Source: Paenibacillus planticolens
GTDB taxonomy: Bacteria; Bacillota; Bacilli; Paenibacillales; NBRC-103111
Assembly (NCBI RefSeq): GCF_013141725.1
Contig: NZ_WHNZ01000078.1
Location: 1 to 64,000 of the forward strand
Direction: 5' to 3'
Length of the DNA stretch: 64,000 bases
The notes beneath the pieces were generated by a model. It worked only from the letters and a program-made list of their open reading frames with translations, searched no databases and had not been told where the DNA came from. A program made the translations under genes and the position numbers. Shown here piece by piece: positions 7,221-16,042 of this stretch. How positions within the stretch are numbered: the stretch's first letter is position 1; every line of letters starts with the position of its first letter.

Positions 7221-9063
7221 AACGGATCGATATTTTATAGTTTCGCAACCACGTGTCCACTTGTGCTAAATAAGCGAACATTTGAGGCCCCGTCATCAAC
7301 TGGCCGAACCATGGAAGATCGAAGTCGTTCGTGTCAGAGCTGGCGAGTGCGCGTATTTGTTTGACATCAATGAATGGCAGCAGGGGCGAGCTGGAGTCAT
7401 CGAGAATTTCCAGCACCCATTTGCGCACGGCTGCTAAATAATTCGGGTTGTGTGTCTTTGGATACGGGCTTTTCTTGCGCGTCAGGACATCATCGGGAAG
7501 AACGCCTTTCAGCGCTTTTCGCAGAATGCCTTTTTCGCGATCCCCAGATGTTTTTATTTCCCAAGGAATATTCCACACATATTCAACGAGGCGGTGGTCG
7601 CAGAAAGGGACCCGAACTTCAAGTCCAACCGCCATGCTCATGCGGTCTTTCCGATCGAGCAGCGTCGGCATAAACCGCGTGATGTTGAGGTAGGACATTT
7701 CTCGCATCCGGTTTTGCTGCTGCGTTTCGCCCGCTAGCCGCGGCACTTCGCTTAAAGCTTGTTGATACCGATTGCTGACATATTCGACCGGTTTAATCCA
7801 ATCCACCAAATCTGGCGCCAACAGATTGACCCGATTCGGCAGTTTTAGCGACCAAGGGAACGTGTTCGCAGACAGAGCCTCCTCGTTGTGAAACCACGGG
7901 TATCCGCCGAAGATTTCATCCGCAGCCTCGCCGGAGATCGCAACGGTGGCATTCTTTTTGATTTCCCGGCAAAATAAATAAAGGGACCCGTCAACATCGG
8001 CCATTCCCGGTGTATCCCTAGCAAAAACGGCTGTTTTCAAAGATTCCACGAGTTCGGGAGTATCGAACTCAATATAATGATGCTCGGTGCCAAGATGCTC
8101 GGTCATCCGCTTAATCCATGGGGCATCGGAATTCGGTTGAAATAAGTTGGCTTTGAAATGTTTATCGTTATCTTTGTAATCCACCGAAAAAGTATGCAGA
8201 GCGCCTTTTCCGCTTTCTTTGTAATGCTCGGCGGCGAGCGACGTAAGCGCACTGGAGTCAAGCCCTCCGGACAGCAGCGTACAGATGGGCACGTCAGAAA
8301 CAAGCTGCCGCTGGGCTGTGTCGTTCAGCAGTTGCTGAACCTGATTGGCCGTAGCGGCAATATCATCCGGGTGCGGCTGGCTCTCCAGCTTCCAGTACGT
8401 CCGGATGGATAAGCCGTTGCGGTCAAAAACGGCGCATTGTCCCGGCTTCAACTCGGACATATTGCGATATATGCCGTGCCCGGGCGTACGTGCAGGCCCT
8501 ACTGCGAAGATTTCTGCCAAGCCTTCAGCGCCGACTTCCGCTTGGAAATCCGGATGGGCAAGAATGGCTTTTGGTTCAGAACCGAATAGAAGAACACTGT
8601 TCTGATGAGAATAAAAAAGCGGCTTTACGCCAAGCCGGTCTCTCACCAAGAAGAGGGATTGTTCTTGATCATCCCATGCGGCAAATGCGAAAATACCGTT
8701 CAAACGGTCTACACAAGCCCGCCCCCATTCCATAAAGGCAACAAGCAGCACTTCCGTATCGCACGTTGTGCGGAAATGATGGCCGCGCAGTTCAAGCTCT
8801 TTTTTCAGCTCTGGGGCATTATAAAGTTCGCCATTATATACGATCGTATACGTGTAGTCTCCTTGTTTCCGGATCATGGGCTGGGCGCCGTTTTCCGGAT
8901 CCATGACACTAAGACGACGATGGCCGAGGGCACAATGCTGTGAGATCCAAGTACCGGAAGCATCTGGTCCACGCAAATGGAGCGATTCCGTCATATCTTC
9001 TAGAATGGACGGGTACCCGGTCAAGTCTTTCCGCCAATCTATCCAACCCGTTATTCCGCACAT
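7219..9063 (-). CDS. asnB: asparagine synthetase (glutamine-hydrolysing)
   Basis: A 614-residue two-domain amidotransferase that makes asparagine from aspartate, ATP and glutamine. It starts MCGITGW; Cys2 is the glutaminase nucleophile exposed after Met removal, which fixes the start at 9063 and rules out a 66-codon upstream extension. The N-terminal class II glutaminase domain includes RRLSVMD and YNGELYN. The C-terminal ATP-pyrophosphatase domain has the P-loop LLSGGLDSSAL and ISGEAADEIFGGY. The length fits the B. subtilis AsnB/AsnO group. It is a single gene, convergent with rdgB. GGAAGGAACG serves as ribosome site. Confidence 0.95.
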   Translation of the reverse strand: MCGITGWIDWRKDLTGYPSILEDMTESLHLRGPDASGTWISQHCALGHRRLSVMDPENGAQPMIRKQGDYTYTIVYNGELYNAPELKKELELRGHHFRTTCDTEVLLVAFMEWGRACVDRLNGIFAFAAWDDQEQSLFLVRDRLGVKPLFYSHQNSVLLFGSEPKAILAHPDFQAEVGAEGLAEIFAVGPARTPGHGIYRNMSELKPGQCAVFDRNGLSIRTYWKLESQPHPDDIAATANQVQQLLNDTAQRQLVSDVPICTLLSGGLDSSALTSLAAEHYKESGKGALHTFSVDYKDNDKHFKANLFQPNSDAPWIKRMTEHLGTEHHYIEFDTPELVESLKTAVFARDTPGMADVDGSLYLFCREIKKNATVAISGEAADEIFGGYPWFHNEEALSANTFPWSLKLPNRVNLLAPDLVDWIKPVEYVSNRYQQALSEVPRLAGETQQQNRMREMSYLNITRFMPTLLDRKDRMSMAVGLEVRVPFCDHRLVEYVWNIPWEIKTSGDREKGILRKALKGVLPDDVLTRKKSPYPKTHNPNYLAAVRKWVLEILDDSSSPLLPFIDVKQIRALASSDTNDFDLPWFGQLMTGPQMFAYLAQVDTWLRNYKISIR

Positions 9064-9241
9064 TGACGTTCCTTCCTTTCTTTTTGAAGAGAGAATGATG
9101 ATAAAGGGTATGCGAAATGGGGGTAGATAATGTCTGTCCGAGGGAGGGCGGGGGCAGCCTTTGGCAGATTTTGTGTTAGGATTGTTTACAGGATGGTTAC
9201 TAAGAGGCAAATCCATTGACGAAATAAGGAAGGTGATGGCA

Positions 9242-9598
9242 ATGAAAAAGAAGCATTCCAAAGCTCAAATCGATTATTTAGCCTCACGAGAGCATTTTGT
9301 GCAAATTAGTCAACAAGCCGATAAACGGATCGCTGAATTGAAAGAAGCGGGCAAAGAAGTCGCACAGGCGGAAATGGAAGAAATCATCGAACGCGTCGGT
9401 CTGCACCGTGCCTTTAATGAACTGACACAAGCCGAGAATGTGCTTATCAATTGGACACAAACCGCAATTAAGACAGAACCTGAATTTATTGAAAACCGCA
9501 GCAATTTCGAAGCGTTGTACGAAAAAGTCAAAACAGATGCTGAAGCCAGAGGCGCTATACTAAATTTAGCCATGCGTTTAAATCTCGATCTTGCGTGA
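9242..9598 (+). CDS. uncharacterised small helical protein
   Basis: A 118-residue, charged, mainly helical protein (MKKKHSKAQIDYLASREHFV...) with heptad-like stretches around residues 20-55. No family recognised. The ATG at 9242 has an AGGAAGGTGATGGCA ribosome site. The frame stays open upstream to a TTG at 9161, which would add a short hydrophobic segment (ADFVLGLFTGWLL); a 145-residue membrane-associated form is therefore possible. It precedes two mini-ORFs in the same orientation. Confidence 0.65.
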   Translation: MKKKHSKAQIDYLASREHFVQISQQADKRIAELKEAGKEVAQAEMEEIIERVGLHRAFNELTQAENVLINWTQTAIKTEPEFIENRSNFEALYEKVKTDAEARGAILNLAMRLNLDLA

Positions 9599-9644
9599 CA
9601 TTCTATAGAGGTAGTGCCATTCTTTCTTCAGGAGGCGAATGCTC

Positions 9645-9758
9645 ATGGATAGTCATTTCATTAGCAAGCTGCACGACAAGCAGAGGAAAGCCGCGAAGAA
9701 TTTCAGGACACAAGGTGACGGTCAGCCAGGCAGCAACCTGCCTCACAAGAAGCACTAA
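9645..9758 (+). CDS. 37-residue basic hydrophilic protein
   Basis: A short ORF that begins MDSHFISKLHDKQRKAA and ends NLPHKKH. It is rich in Lys, His, Gln and Asn with almost no hydrophobic core. A GGAGGCGAATGCTC ribosome site precedes the ATG. Size and composition resemble minor small acid-soluble spore proteins, but I cannot match it to a named family. It is followed by a hairpin at 9782-9811 and a second mini-ORF of similar character. Confidence 0.55.
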   Translation: MDSHFISKLHDKQRKAAKNFRTQGDGQPGSNLPHKKH

Positions 9759-9781
9759 AGTAGTCTAATGGCACCAACAAA

Positions 9782-9811
9782 GAGCCTGCAGAGATCAAAC
9801 TCTGCGGGCTC
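9782..9811 (+). other. stem-loop between two mini-ORFs
   Basis: An 11-bp stem (9782-9792 with 9801-9811, one G-T pair) closes an 8-nt loop. There is no T-run after it, so it is not a canonical terminator; it ends nine bases before the GGAGGGG ribosome site of the next ORF. Confidence 0.5.
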
Positions 9812-9827
9812 CACTTACAGGAGGGGA

Positions 9828-9968
9828 ATGTCCAACATGGGTAAAAACAAAAGCATGAAACAAAAGGCGCAAAGTACAATCGATCATTCGAAACAATCTT
9901 CACGCATCCAATCGAATATGGATTCCACAGAACCTGGCCATCATCAGCCAAACCGGCCTTCCGTGTAA
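9828..9968 (+). CDS. 43-46-residue hydrophilic protein, SASP-like composition
   Basis: A small ORF, MSNMGKNKSMKQKAQSTIDH to ...NRPSV, rich in Lys, Gln, Ser, Asn and His and lacking hydrophobic segments. GGAGGGG (9820-9826) is very close to the ATG at 9828 and better spaced for the ATG at 9837, so the mature protein may be 43 residues starting MGKNKS. The composition recalls minor acid-soluble spore proteins, but no specific family could be assigned. It is probably expressed with the 37-residue ORF upstream. Confidence 0.55.
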   Translation: MSNMGKNKSMKQKAQSTIDHSKQSSRIQSNMDSTEPGHHQPNRPSV

Positions 9969-10006
9969 GAACTGTCTATTTGAGTTATAAAATAAAGAAA
10001 AACAAA

Positions 10007-10032
10007 AAAAGCCGCGATTTCTCGCGGCTTTC
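10007..10032 (-). terminator. terminator of tRNA-Arg
   Basis: AAAGCCGCGA (10008-10017) and TCGCGGCTTT (10022-10031) form a 10-bp stem with a 4-nt loop. On the minus strand the stem is followed by TTTTTTTGTTTTT, so it ends the minus-strand tRNA; it may also serve the plus-strand mini-ORFs. Confidence 0.85.
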
Positions 10033-10045
10033 TCTACTTGCTGAA

Positions 10046-10119
10046 CGTCCCAGGAGGGATTCGAACCCCCGACCGCACGCTTAGAAGGCGTGTGCTCTAT
10101 CCAGCTGAGCTACTGAGAC
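10046..10119 (-). tRNA. tRNA-Arg (anticodon TCT)
   Basis: On the minus strand the gene folds as a full cloverleaf. The acceptor stem is GTCTCAG/CTGGGAC, the D-arm is AGCTCAGCTGGATAGAGC, the anticodon arm is ACGCCTTCTAAGCGT with anticodon TCT, and the T-arm loop is GGTTCGAATCC. It reads AGA (and AGG by wobble) codons. The 3' CCA is not encoded. It stands alone with its own terminator. Confidence 0.95.
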
Positions 10120-10299
10120 ATAAACCTCTTCTTACCGCCCAGCGTGTAGCTGTTTGGCGAAGCAAGAGTTATATTATCATATCTTTTTATGGTAAGTCAA
10201 CACTTGTTTTAAAATTATTTTGCAATCAGGGAAACAATCAAGTAAACTGTCACCAGCGAGACCAAGATTTCTGAGGTGATCCACATAGCAGAGCCATCT

Positions 10300-11193
10300 A
10301 TGAATAATGTGATTCTTTTTCCGAAAACAGAGCAGTATTACGAAGAGGAGCTTACCCGCTTTCTAAAGAGTGAGCAGTATAGCGATGCTCTTCAGATGCT
10401 AACTTTTCTGCTTCAATTTCCGGGCGCCAACCCGCACAAAGTTGAACAATGGGAAGCGCTGAGCATTTGGTTGCAAACGATGTTTCCGGAAACGATGTTC
10501 CCCATGTCGAGTCCGTCGGATGAGGAGATAGAAGGGGAAGAGGATTTGTTAAGGCAATACATACAAGAGAAATCAACGGATGACGGCACTTATGCGCTAA
10601 AGCTGTTGAATTTGCTCAAGGAAGGTTCATTGGAGCAGCAAGTCAGCGCTCTTGAGCAGCTGGGTTTTGTCGATCAATCGGGTATTAGTGCAAGCGTGAA
10701 GGAATGGCTCAGCGAGAAACCGCGGCATCCGCACATCCAATTCAAAGCGCTGCAGGCGCTTAAGCAGATGGGTGAGCAAGGTTTCGTAGAATTCCCGAAG
10801 AACGGGAGCATGATCGCCGCCCAGATCGAAGAGACGCCGCTCGGCCCGGAGGAATTTCCTTCCCAAATTCGTGATATGATTCGCAGAGTCGGGGATATTA
10901 GTGAAATAAGCCAACCGGATTTTGTCTATTTTGCAAAACAAACCTGGCAGGAATTTTTGGCTTATGCCTATGGGACATCGATTTACACCGATCTGCTTAG
11001 AGCGGAGGACGGAGCTGTCGACGTGTGGGCATCCGCCTTGCACGCGATCCTTCAAGAGCGGTTATTCGGCTCCGCAAATCGGGAAGAATTGTTGGATAAC
11101 TACGGAATTGTGGACTCAATGACGCTTCAATGGAAGCGGGCCCATCTTGTGCTGCAGGCTTTTGTGAAACAGTTTAACCCTGATCCGTCCTAG
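10300..11193 (+). CDS. YsoA-like uncharacterised helical-repeat protein
   Basis: A 297-residue soluble acidic protein, MNNVILFPKTEQYYEEELTR..., with helical pairs at 15-60 and 100-170 that look like TPR or HEAT-type repeats. Function is unknown. Its place directly upstream of tig matches B. subtilis ysoA, a TPR-containing protein. The ATG at 10300 lacks a close ribosome site; a GAGGTGAT lies about 20 nt upstream, and an in-frame GTG at 10276 inside that motif is the alternative start. Confidence 0.75.
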   Translation: MNNVILFPKTEQYYEEELTRFLKSEQYSDALQMLTFLLQFPGANPHKVEQWEALSIWLQTMFPETMFPMSSPSDEEIEGEEDLLRQYIQEKSTDDGTYALKLLNLLKEGSLEQQVSALEQLGFVDQSGISASVKEWLSEKPRHPHIQFKALQALKQMGEQGFVEFPKNGSMIAAQIEETPLGPEEFPSQIRDMIRRVGDISEISQPDFVYFAKQTWQEFLAYAYGTSIYTDLLRAEDGAVDVWASALHAILQERLFGSANREELLDNYGIVDSMTLQWKRAHLVLQAFVKQFNPDPS

Positions 11194-11208
11194 AGGCGAA
11201 AGGTCGCC

Positions 11209-11236
11209 TTGAAATGAATTTGTTATATGTTATAAT
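11209..11236 (+). promoter_or_regulatory. sigma-A promoter of tig
   Basis: TTGAAA (11209-11214) and TATAAT (11231-11236) are spaced 16 bp apart, about 68 bp before the tig start codon. A second TATAAT-like box lies at about 11244. Confidence 0.75.
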
Positions 11237-11303
11237 AGAATGGTTATAATGAGCGTAACGTGAAAATATGTCATCGTACATTTTTGGAAGGGGAAAGCAT
11301 AAA

Positions 11304-12605
11304 ATGAAAGCAAGTTGGGAAAAAATAGAGAAGAACGTAGGCGTTCTTGAAGTGGAAGTTGGCGCAGAGCGCGTCGCAGATGCATTGGATAAAGCATTCA
11401 AAAAAGTATCCGCGAAAGTGAATGTTCCAGGATTCCGTAAAGGTAAAGTGCCGCGTTCAATCTTTGAAGCTAAATTTGGTGTAGAAAGCCTGTATCAAGA
11501 TGCACTTGACATCATTTTACCGGAAGTTTACGTACAAGCGATCGAAGAGGTCAAAATCGAGCCTGTTGATCGTCCTGAAGTAGACGTTGAGCAATTCGGT
11601 AAAGGACAAGTTCTGAAATTCAAAGCAAAAGTTACGGTTAAGCCAGAAGTAACTCTTGGCGACTACAAAGGCATCGAAGTTCCAGCGGTAGACGCGAATG
11701 TAACGGACGAAGAAGTGGACAGCGAGCTTTCCCGTCTGCAACAGCGCCACGCTGAATTGGTTGTTCTTGAAGAAGGACAAGCAGCTAACGGCGACGTCGT
11801 CGTTCTTGATTTCGAAGGTTTCGTTGATGAAGTAGCATTCGAAGGCGGAAAAGCGGAGAAATACTCCCTTGAGCTTGGTTCCAACTCCTTCATTCCTGGT
11901 TTCGAAGAGCAGCTTGTAGGACTTGGCAAAGGCGAAGAGAAAGACGTTAACGTTTCTTTCCCTGAGAACTACCACTCCGAAGATCTGAAAGGCAAAGCGG
12001 CTGTGTTTAAAGTGAAAATTCACGACATTAAACGCAAAAACCTGCCAGAACTTGATGACGAGTTTGCTAAAGACGTGAGCGAGTACGATACGCTTGCAGA
12101 GTACAAAGAAGAATTGAAAAACCGTCTTCAAGAGCGCAAAACAAAAGATTCAGAAGCTGCTCTGGAAACAGCTGTCGTTGAGAAAGCTGCAGCAAACGCG
12201 GATGTTGAAATCCCAGCTTCCATGGTAGAAGCAGAGCTTGATGTCATGGTGAAAGAATTCGAAAGACGTCTTCGCTCCCAAGGCATGACGCTTGAGATTT
12301 ACTTCCAGTTCTCCGGTCAAGATGAGAGCGTGCTGAAAGATCAAATGAGAGAAGATGCTGAGAAGCGTGTTCGCAACAACCTTGTTCTTGAAGCTATTGC
12401 AGCTGCAGAAAAAATCACTGTATCCGACGAAGAAGTTGACGCGGAACTTGAGAAATATGCACCATCCTACCAAAAATCAACTGCAGAACTTCGTGAGCTG
12501 TTTGCATCTAACGGCAGCCTGGAAGGTCTGAGCAACGATCTTGTGATTAGAAAAACGGTTGACTTCTTGCTTGAAAATAGCAAGCATGTTTCCGCAGCAG
12601 TATAA
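11304..12605 (+). CDS. tig: trigger factor, ribosome-associated chaperone
   Basis: A 433-residue peptidyl-prolyl isomerase/chaperone that binds nascent chains at the ribosome exit. It starts MKASWEKIEKNVGVLEVEV. The N-terminal ribosome-binding domain contains the signature VPGFRKGKVPRSIFEAKFG (TIG box) at about residues 35-53. An FKBP-type domain (about 150-245, GDVVVLDFEGFVDEVAFEGG) follows, then the helical C-terminal chaperone domain. The ATG at 11304 with GGGGAAAGCATAAA is chosen over an upstream in-frame ATG at 11268. Codon use is strongly biased, as expected of a highly expressed gene. Confidence 0.97.
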   Translation: MKASWEKIEKNVGVLEVEVGAERVADALDKAFKKVSAKVNVPGFRKGKVPRSIFEAKFGVESLYQDALDIILPEVYVQAIEEVKIEPVDRPEVDVEQFGKGQVLKFKAKVTVKPEVTLGDYKGIEVPAVDANVTDEEVDSELSRLQQRHAELVVLEEGQAANGDVVVLDFEGFVDEVAFEGGKAEKYSLELGSNSFIPGFEEQLVGLGKGEEKDVNVSFPENYHSEDLKGKAAVFKVKIHDIKRKNLPELDDEFAKDVSEYDTLAEYKEELKNRLQERKTKDSEAALETAVVEKAAANADVEIPASMVEAELDVMVKEFERRLRSQGMTLEIYFQFSGQDESVLKDQMREDAEKRVRNNLVLEAIAAAEKITVSDEEVDAELEKYAPSYQKSTAELRELFASNGSLEGLSNDLVIRKTVDFLLENSKHVSAAV

Positions 12606-12619
12606 ATAAGGTTAGTAGA

Positions 12620-12650
12620 GGCACGTACGTAAGCAACGTGCCTTTCTTTT
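12620..12650 (+). terminator. terminator after tig
   Basis: GGCACGT (12620-12626) pairs with ACGTGCC (12636-12642), followed by TTTCTTTT. Confidence 0.8.
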
Positions 12651-12804
12651 ACCCTATTTTAGCCTCAAACTGACTCACGACATATGTAATTCCTTGTATA
12701 CATAGCAGTCTTCTGAAAAAATGACTTTGCTGCTCAAACATGTTAAACTGTTACTGAATCCCAATTTGGAAAACATGGCTTTAGCCACAAAAGGAGTTGG
12801 TACA

Positions 12805-13395
12805 ATGAGTCTTATTCCTATGGTTGTTGAACAAGAGGCACGTGGGGAACGCTCTTACGACATCTACTCGCGTCTACTTAAGGACCGCATTATTTTCATT
12901 GGGAGCGCCATTGATGATGATGTGGCTAATTTGGTCATTGCCCAGCTGCTTTTTTTATCTGCTCAGGATCCCGATAAGGATATCCACTTATATATCAACT
13001 CACCAGGTGGATCTGTAACAGCTGGAATGGGTATCTTCGATACCATGCAATTTATTAAACCGGATGTATCTACGATTTGCGTAGGTATGGCTGCAAGTAT
13101 GGGTTCCTTGCTGTTAACAGCTGGCGCCAAAGGCAAGCGATACGCGCTGCCGAATGCTGAAGTTATGATCCATCAACCGCTCGGCGGTGTAAGAGGTCAA
13201 GCGACCGATATTAAGATTCACGCGGATTGGATTATCAAAACGAAACAAAAACTCAACCAGATTTATGTGGATCGTACGGGACAGCCGCTTGAAAAGATCG
13301 AAAGAGACACCGACCGGGATAACTTTATGAGCGCTGAAGAAGCGAAAGCATACGGGTTAATCGACGAGGTTATCACTCGAAACGACTTGAAATAA
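12805..13395 (+). CDS. clpP: ATP-dependent Clp protease proteolytic subunit
   Basis: A 196-residue serine peptidase that forms the 14-mer proteolytic chamber of Clp. The catalytic triad is visible: Ser in GMAASMGSLL, His in MIHQPLGG and Asp in ERDTDRDNFM. It starts MSLIPMVVEQEARGERSYDI after AAAGGAGTTGGTACA; an in-frame ATG at 12721 is unsupported. It lies 12 bp before clpX, so protease and ATPase are co-expressed. That is unlike B. subtilis, where clpP is elsewhere. I see no CtsR-type GTCAAA heptad in its upstream region. Confidence 0.97.
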   Translation: MSLIPMVVEQEARGERSYDIYSRLLKDRIIFIGSAIDDDVANLVIAQLLFLSAQDPDKDIHLYINSPGGSVTAGMGIFDTMQFIKPDVSTICVGMAASMGSLLLTAGAKGKRYALPNAEVMIHQPLGGVRGQATDIKIHADWIIKTKQKLNQIYVDRTGQPLEKIERDTDRDNFMSAEEAKAYGLIDEVITRNDLK

Positions 13396-13407
13396 AGGAG
13401 TGATCCC

Positions 13408-14676
13408 ATGTTTAAATTTAACGATGAAAAAGGCCAACTCAAATGTTCCTTTTGTGGAAAATCTCAGGACCAGGTTCGCAAGCTTGTTGCCGGTCCGGGA
13501 GTTTACATTTGTGATGAATGTATAGAGCTTTGCACAGAAATTGTGGAAGAAGAACTAGGTCACGAAGAAGAGCTGGATCTGAAGGATGTTCCGAAACCTA
13601 AGGAAATCCGCAACATTTTGGACCAGTACGTGATCGGGCAGGAACAAGCGAAGAAATCCCTTGCGGTAGCGGTGTATAATCACTACAAGCGCATCAATTC
13701 CCAAAACAAGCTGGAAGATGTTGAACTACAAAAAAGTAACATCGTTCTTCTAGGACCAACAGGAAGCGGTAAAACGCTGCTTGCGCAAACCCTTGCCAAA
13801 ATTTTGAATGTTCCATTCGCGATCGCGGATGCAACTTCTTTGACCGAAGCAGGCTATGTGGGTGAAGACGTTGAGAACATTTTGCTCAAACTGATTCAAG
13901 CTGCAGACTATGATGTGGAGAAAGCCGAGCGCGGCATTATCTATATCGACGAGATTGATAAAGTAGCACGCAAATCCGAGAATCCGTCCATCACAAGAGA
14001 CGTTTCCGGCGAAGGTGTTCAACAAGCGTTGCTCAAAATTCTTGAAGGTACGGTCGCATCCGTTCCTCCGCAAGGCGGACGCAAGCACCCGCATCAAGAG
14101 TTTATTCAAATTGATACAACAAACATTCTGTTTATTTGCGGCGGAGCCTTCGATGGTCTAGAGCAAATTATTAAACGCAGAATCGGTAAAAAAGTGATTG
14201 GCTTCTCCACGGACGGCGCCAAAGTAGATTTGAAACCAGGCGAGTACTTATCTATGGTGCTTCCGGAAGATCTGCTCAGATTCGGATTGATTCCGGAATT
14301 CGTAGGCCGTCTGCCGGTTATCTCTACTCTAGAGCCGCTGGATGAAGCAGCGCTTGTTCGTATTCTTTCCGAGCCCAAAAACGCGCTCGTGAAACAATAC
14401 CAGAAGATGCTCGAAATGGATAACGTTTCACTCGAGTTCGACGCAGAGGCGCTTGACGCCATTGCCAAGGAAGCGATTAAACGGAATACCGGCGCGCGCG
14501 GTCTGAGAGCAATCATCGAAAGCATTATGCTTGACGTGATGTTTGAAGTCCCTTCAAGAACGGACGTCTCCTCTTGCGTAGTCTCTAAGGAAACCGTTCA
14601 AAACAAGCTTGCGCCTGTTTTGACGACCAAAGACGGCTCGCAAGCGACAGGCAAGAAGAAAGAAGAAAGTGCGTAA
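13408..14676 (+). CDS. clpX: Clp protease ATP-binding subunit ClpX
   Basis: A 422-residue AAA+ unfoldase. The N-terminal zinc-binding domain has four Cys (CSFCGKS and CDECIELC). The AAA+ module has Walker A GPTGSGKTLLAQ, Walker B IIYIDEIDKVA and the pore motif GYVGED. The ClpP-docking IGF loop is present as IGFSTDG. It delivers substrates to ClpP. AAAGGAGTGATCCC precedes the ATG. Confidence 0.97.
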   Translation: MFKFNDEKGQLKCSFCGKSQDQVRKLVAGPGVYICDECIELCTEIVEEELGHEEELDLKDVPKPKEIRNILDQYVIGQEQAKKSLAVAVYNHYKRINSQNKLEDVELQKSNIVLLGPTGSGKTLLAQTLAKILNVPFAIADATSLTEAGYVGEDVENILLKLIQAADYDVEKAERGIIYIDEIDKVARKSENPSITRDVSGEGVQQALLKILEGTVASVPPQGGRKHPHQEFIQIDTTNILFICGGAFDGLEQIIKRRIGKKVIGFSTDGAKVDLKPGEYLSMVLPEDLLRFGLIPEFVGRLPVISTLEPLDEAALVRILSEPKNALVKQYQKMLEMDNVSLEFDAEALDAIAKEAIKRNTGARGLRAIIESIMLDVMFEVPSRTDVSSCVVSKETVQNKLAPVLTTKDGSQATGKKKEESA

Positions 14677-14774
14677 CCCATAATTTCATAAACGAACACA
14701 CAGCCTCCAATCCGGTTTCCTTATGCAGGAAATTGGAGCGGAGGATGTTTGGTGTCATGGGGAGAGAAACCATA

Positions 14775-15872
14775 ATGTTCCATAGAAAAGACACGCGTCC
14801 CGTTCGAGTGGGCGACTTAACGATCGGCGGCAGCAACGAAGTCATTATGCAAAGCATGTGCACGACCAAAACAGCGGATGTAAAGGCAACCGTTGCCGAG
14901 ATTCTTCGTCTTGAAGAAGCAGGCTGTCAATTGGTTCGTGTGACTGTGAACAATAAGGAAGCCGCCGAAGCGATTAAAGAGATTAAGAAACAAATTCATA
15001 TTCCGCTAGTTTCCGATATTCATTTTGACTATCGTCTAGCGCTTGCCGCGATTGAGAATGGGATTGATAAAGTGCGGATTAACCCGGGCAATATCGGTCG
15101 CCGCGAGAAGGTAGAAGCGGTTGTTAAAGCATGTAAGGAACGCGGAATTCCGATTCGAATCGGTGTTAACGCTGGTTCCCTCGAGAACCATCTGCTTGAG
15201 AAATACGGTTATCCGACACCGGAAGCTATGGTGGAAAGCGCCTTGTTCCACATCAACATTTTGGAAGAACTCGATTTCCAAGATATTATCGTTTCGCTCA
15301 AAGCCTCTGACGTACCGATGGCAATTGCCGCTTACTCGCAAGCTGCGAAAGCCTTCAACTACCCTCTTCACCTCGGAATTACCGAGGCTGGAACGCTCTT
15401 TACGGGCGCTGTGAAGAGTGCCGCGGGCATTGGAACGCTGCTCAACATGGGAATCGGCAACACGCTTCGCATCTCGCTTAGCGCAGACCCGGTTGAAGAG
15501 ATTAAGGTTGCACGCGAGCTGTTAAAAACGTTCGGATTAATCACGAATGCTGCAACGCTTGTATCCTGTCCGACCTGCGGGCGTCTGGACATTGACTTGT
15601 TCTCGATCGCAAACGAAGTTGAGGAGTACATTGCCAAAATCAAAGTGCCGATTAAAGTTTCCGTCCTCGGCTGTGCCGTAAACGGACCCGGAGAGGCTCG
15701 CGAAGCCGATATTGGGATTGCGGGTGCCCGCGGCGAAGGCATGCTGTTCCGTTACGGAGAGATGATCCGCAAAGTACCGGAGGCAGAGCTTCTCAGCGAG
15801 TTGAAAAAAGAAATTGATATCATCGTAAAAGCGTTTGAAGAAACAGGCGCTATTCCTGGCCGTAAGCACTAA
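14775..15872 (+). CDS. ispG: 4-hydroxy-3-methylbut-2-en-1-yl diphosphate synthase
   Basis: A 365-residue Fe-S enzyme of the MEP isoprenoid pathway that converts MEcPP to HMBPP. It starts MFHRKDTRPVRVGDLTIGG. The TIM-barrel N-terminal part includes QSMCTTKTADV and RINPGNIG. The [4Fe-4S] ligands lie in SCPTCGR and GCAVNGPGE. The ATG at 14775 has GGGGAGAGAAACC upstream; other in-frame ATGs at 14745 and 14757 are less well spaced. Its place between clpX and the lon genes differs from B. subtilis. Confidence 0.95.
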   Translation: MFHRKDTRPVRVGDLTIGGSNEVIMQSMCTTKTADVKATVAEILRLEEAGCQLVRVTVNNKEAAEAIKEIKKQIHIPLVSDIHFDYRLALAAIENGIDKVRINPGNIGRREKVEAVVKACKERGIPIRIGVNAGSLENHLLEKYGYPTPEAMVESALFHINILEELDFQDIIVSLKASDVPMAIAAYSQAAKAFNYPLHLGITEAGTLFTGAVKSAAGIGTLLNMGIGNTLRISLSADPVEEIKVARELLKTFGLITNAATLVSCPTCGRLDIDLFSIANEVEEYIAKIKVPIKVSVLGCAVNGPGEAREADIGIAGARGEGMLFRYGEMIRKVPEAELLSELKKEIDIIVKAFEETGAIPGRKH

Positions 15873-15895
15873 TTTTTTCTTGAACACATACGCTA

Positions 15896-15938
15896 AGCCG
15901 TTAAGAACCTCCACGTGAGGTAACTTAACGGCTTTTTG
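15896..15938 (+). terminator. terminator after ispG
   Basis: AGCCGTTAAG (15896-15905) pairs perfectly with CTTAACGGCT (15924-15933), followed by TTTTGTT. Confidence 0.9.
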
Positions 15939-16042
15939 TTATGTTCAGCACGCATATTTGGAGCTCAAGCGAAGCATAATGAGAGAAACTGGAAAGCTTG
16001 CTCAAGTCCCGCAAGTTTTTCTAAGGATGAAGGAGAATGACC

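Noticed and set aside
11517..12131. 204-codon open frame antisense to tig
   Set aside because: Phe/Val-rich product typical of a shadow of biased Lys/Glu codons; no supporting signals.
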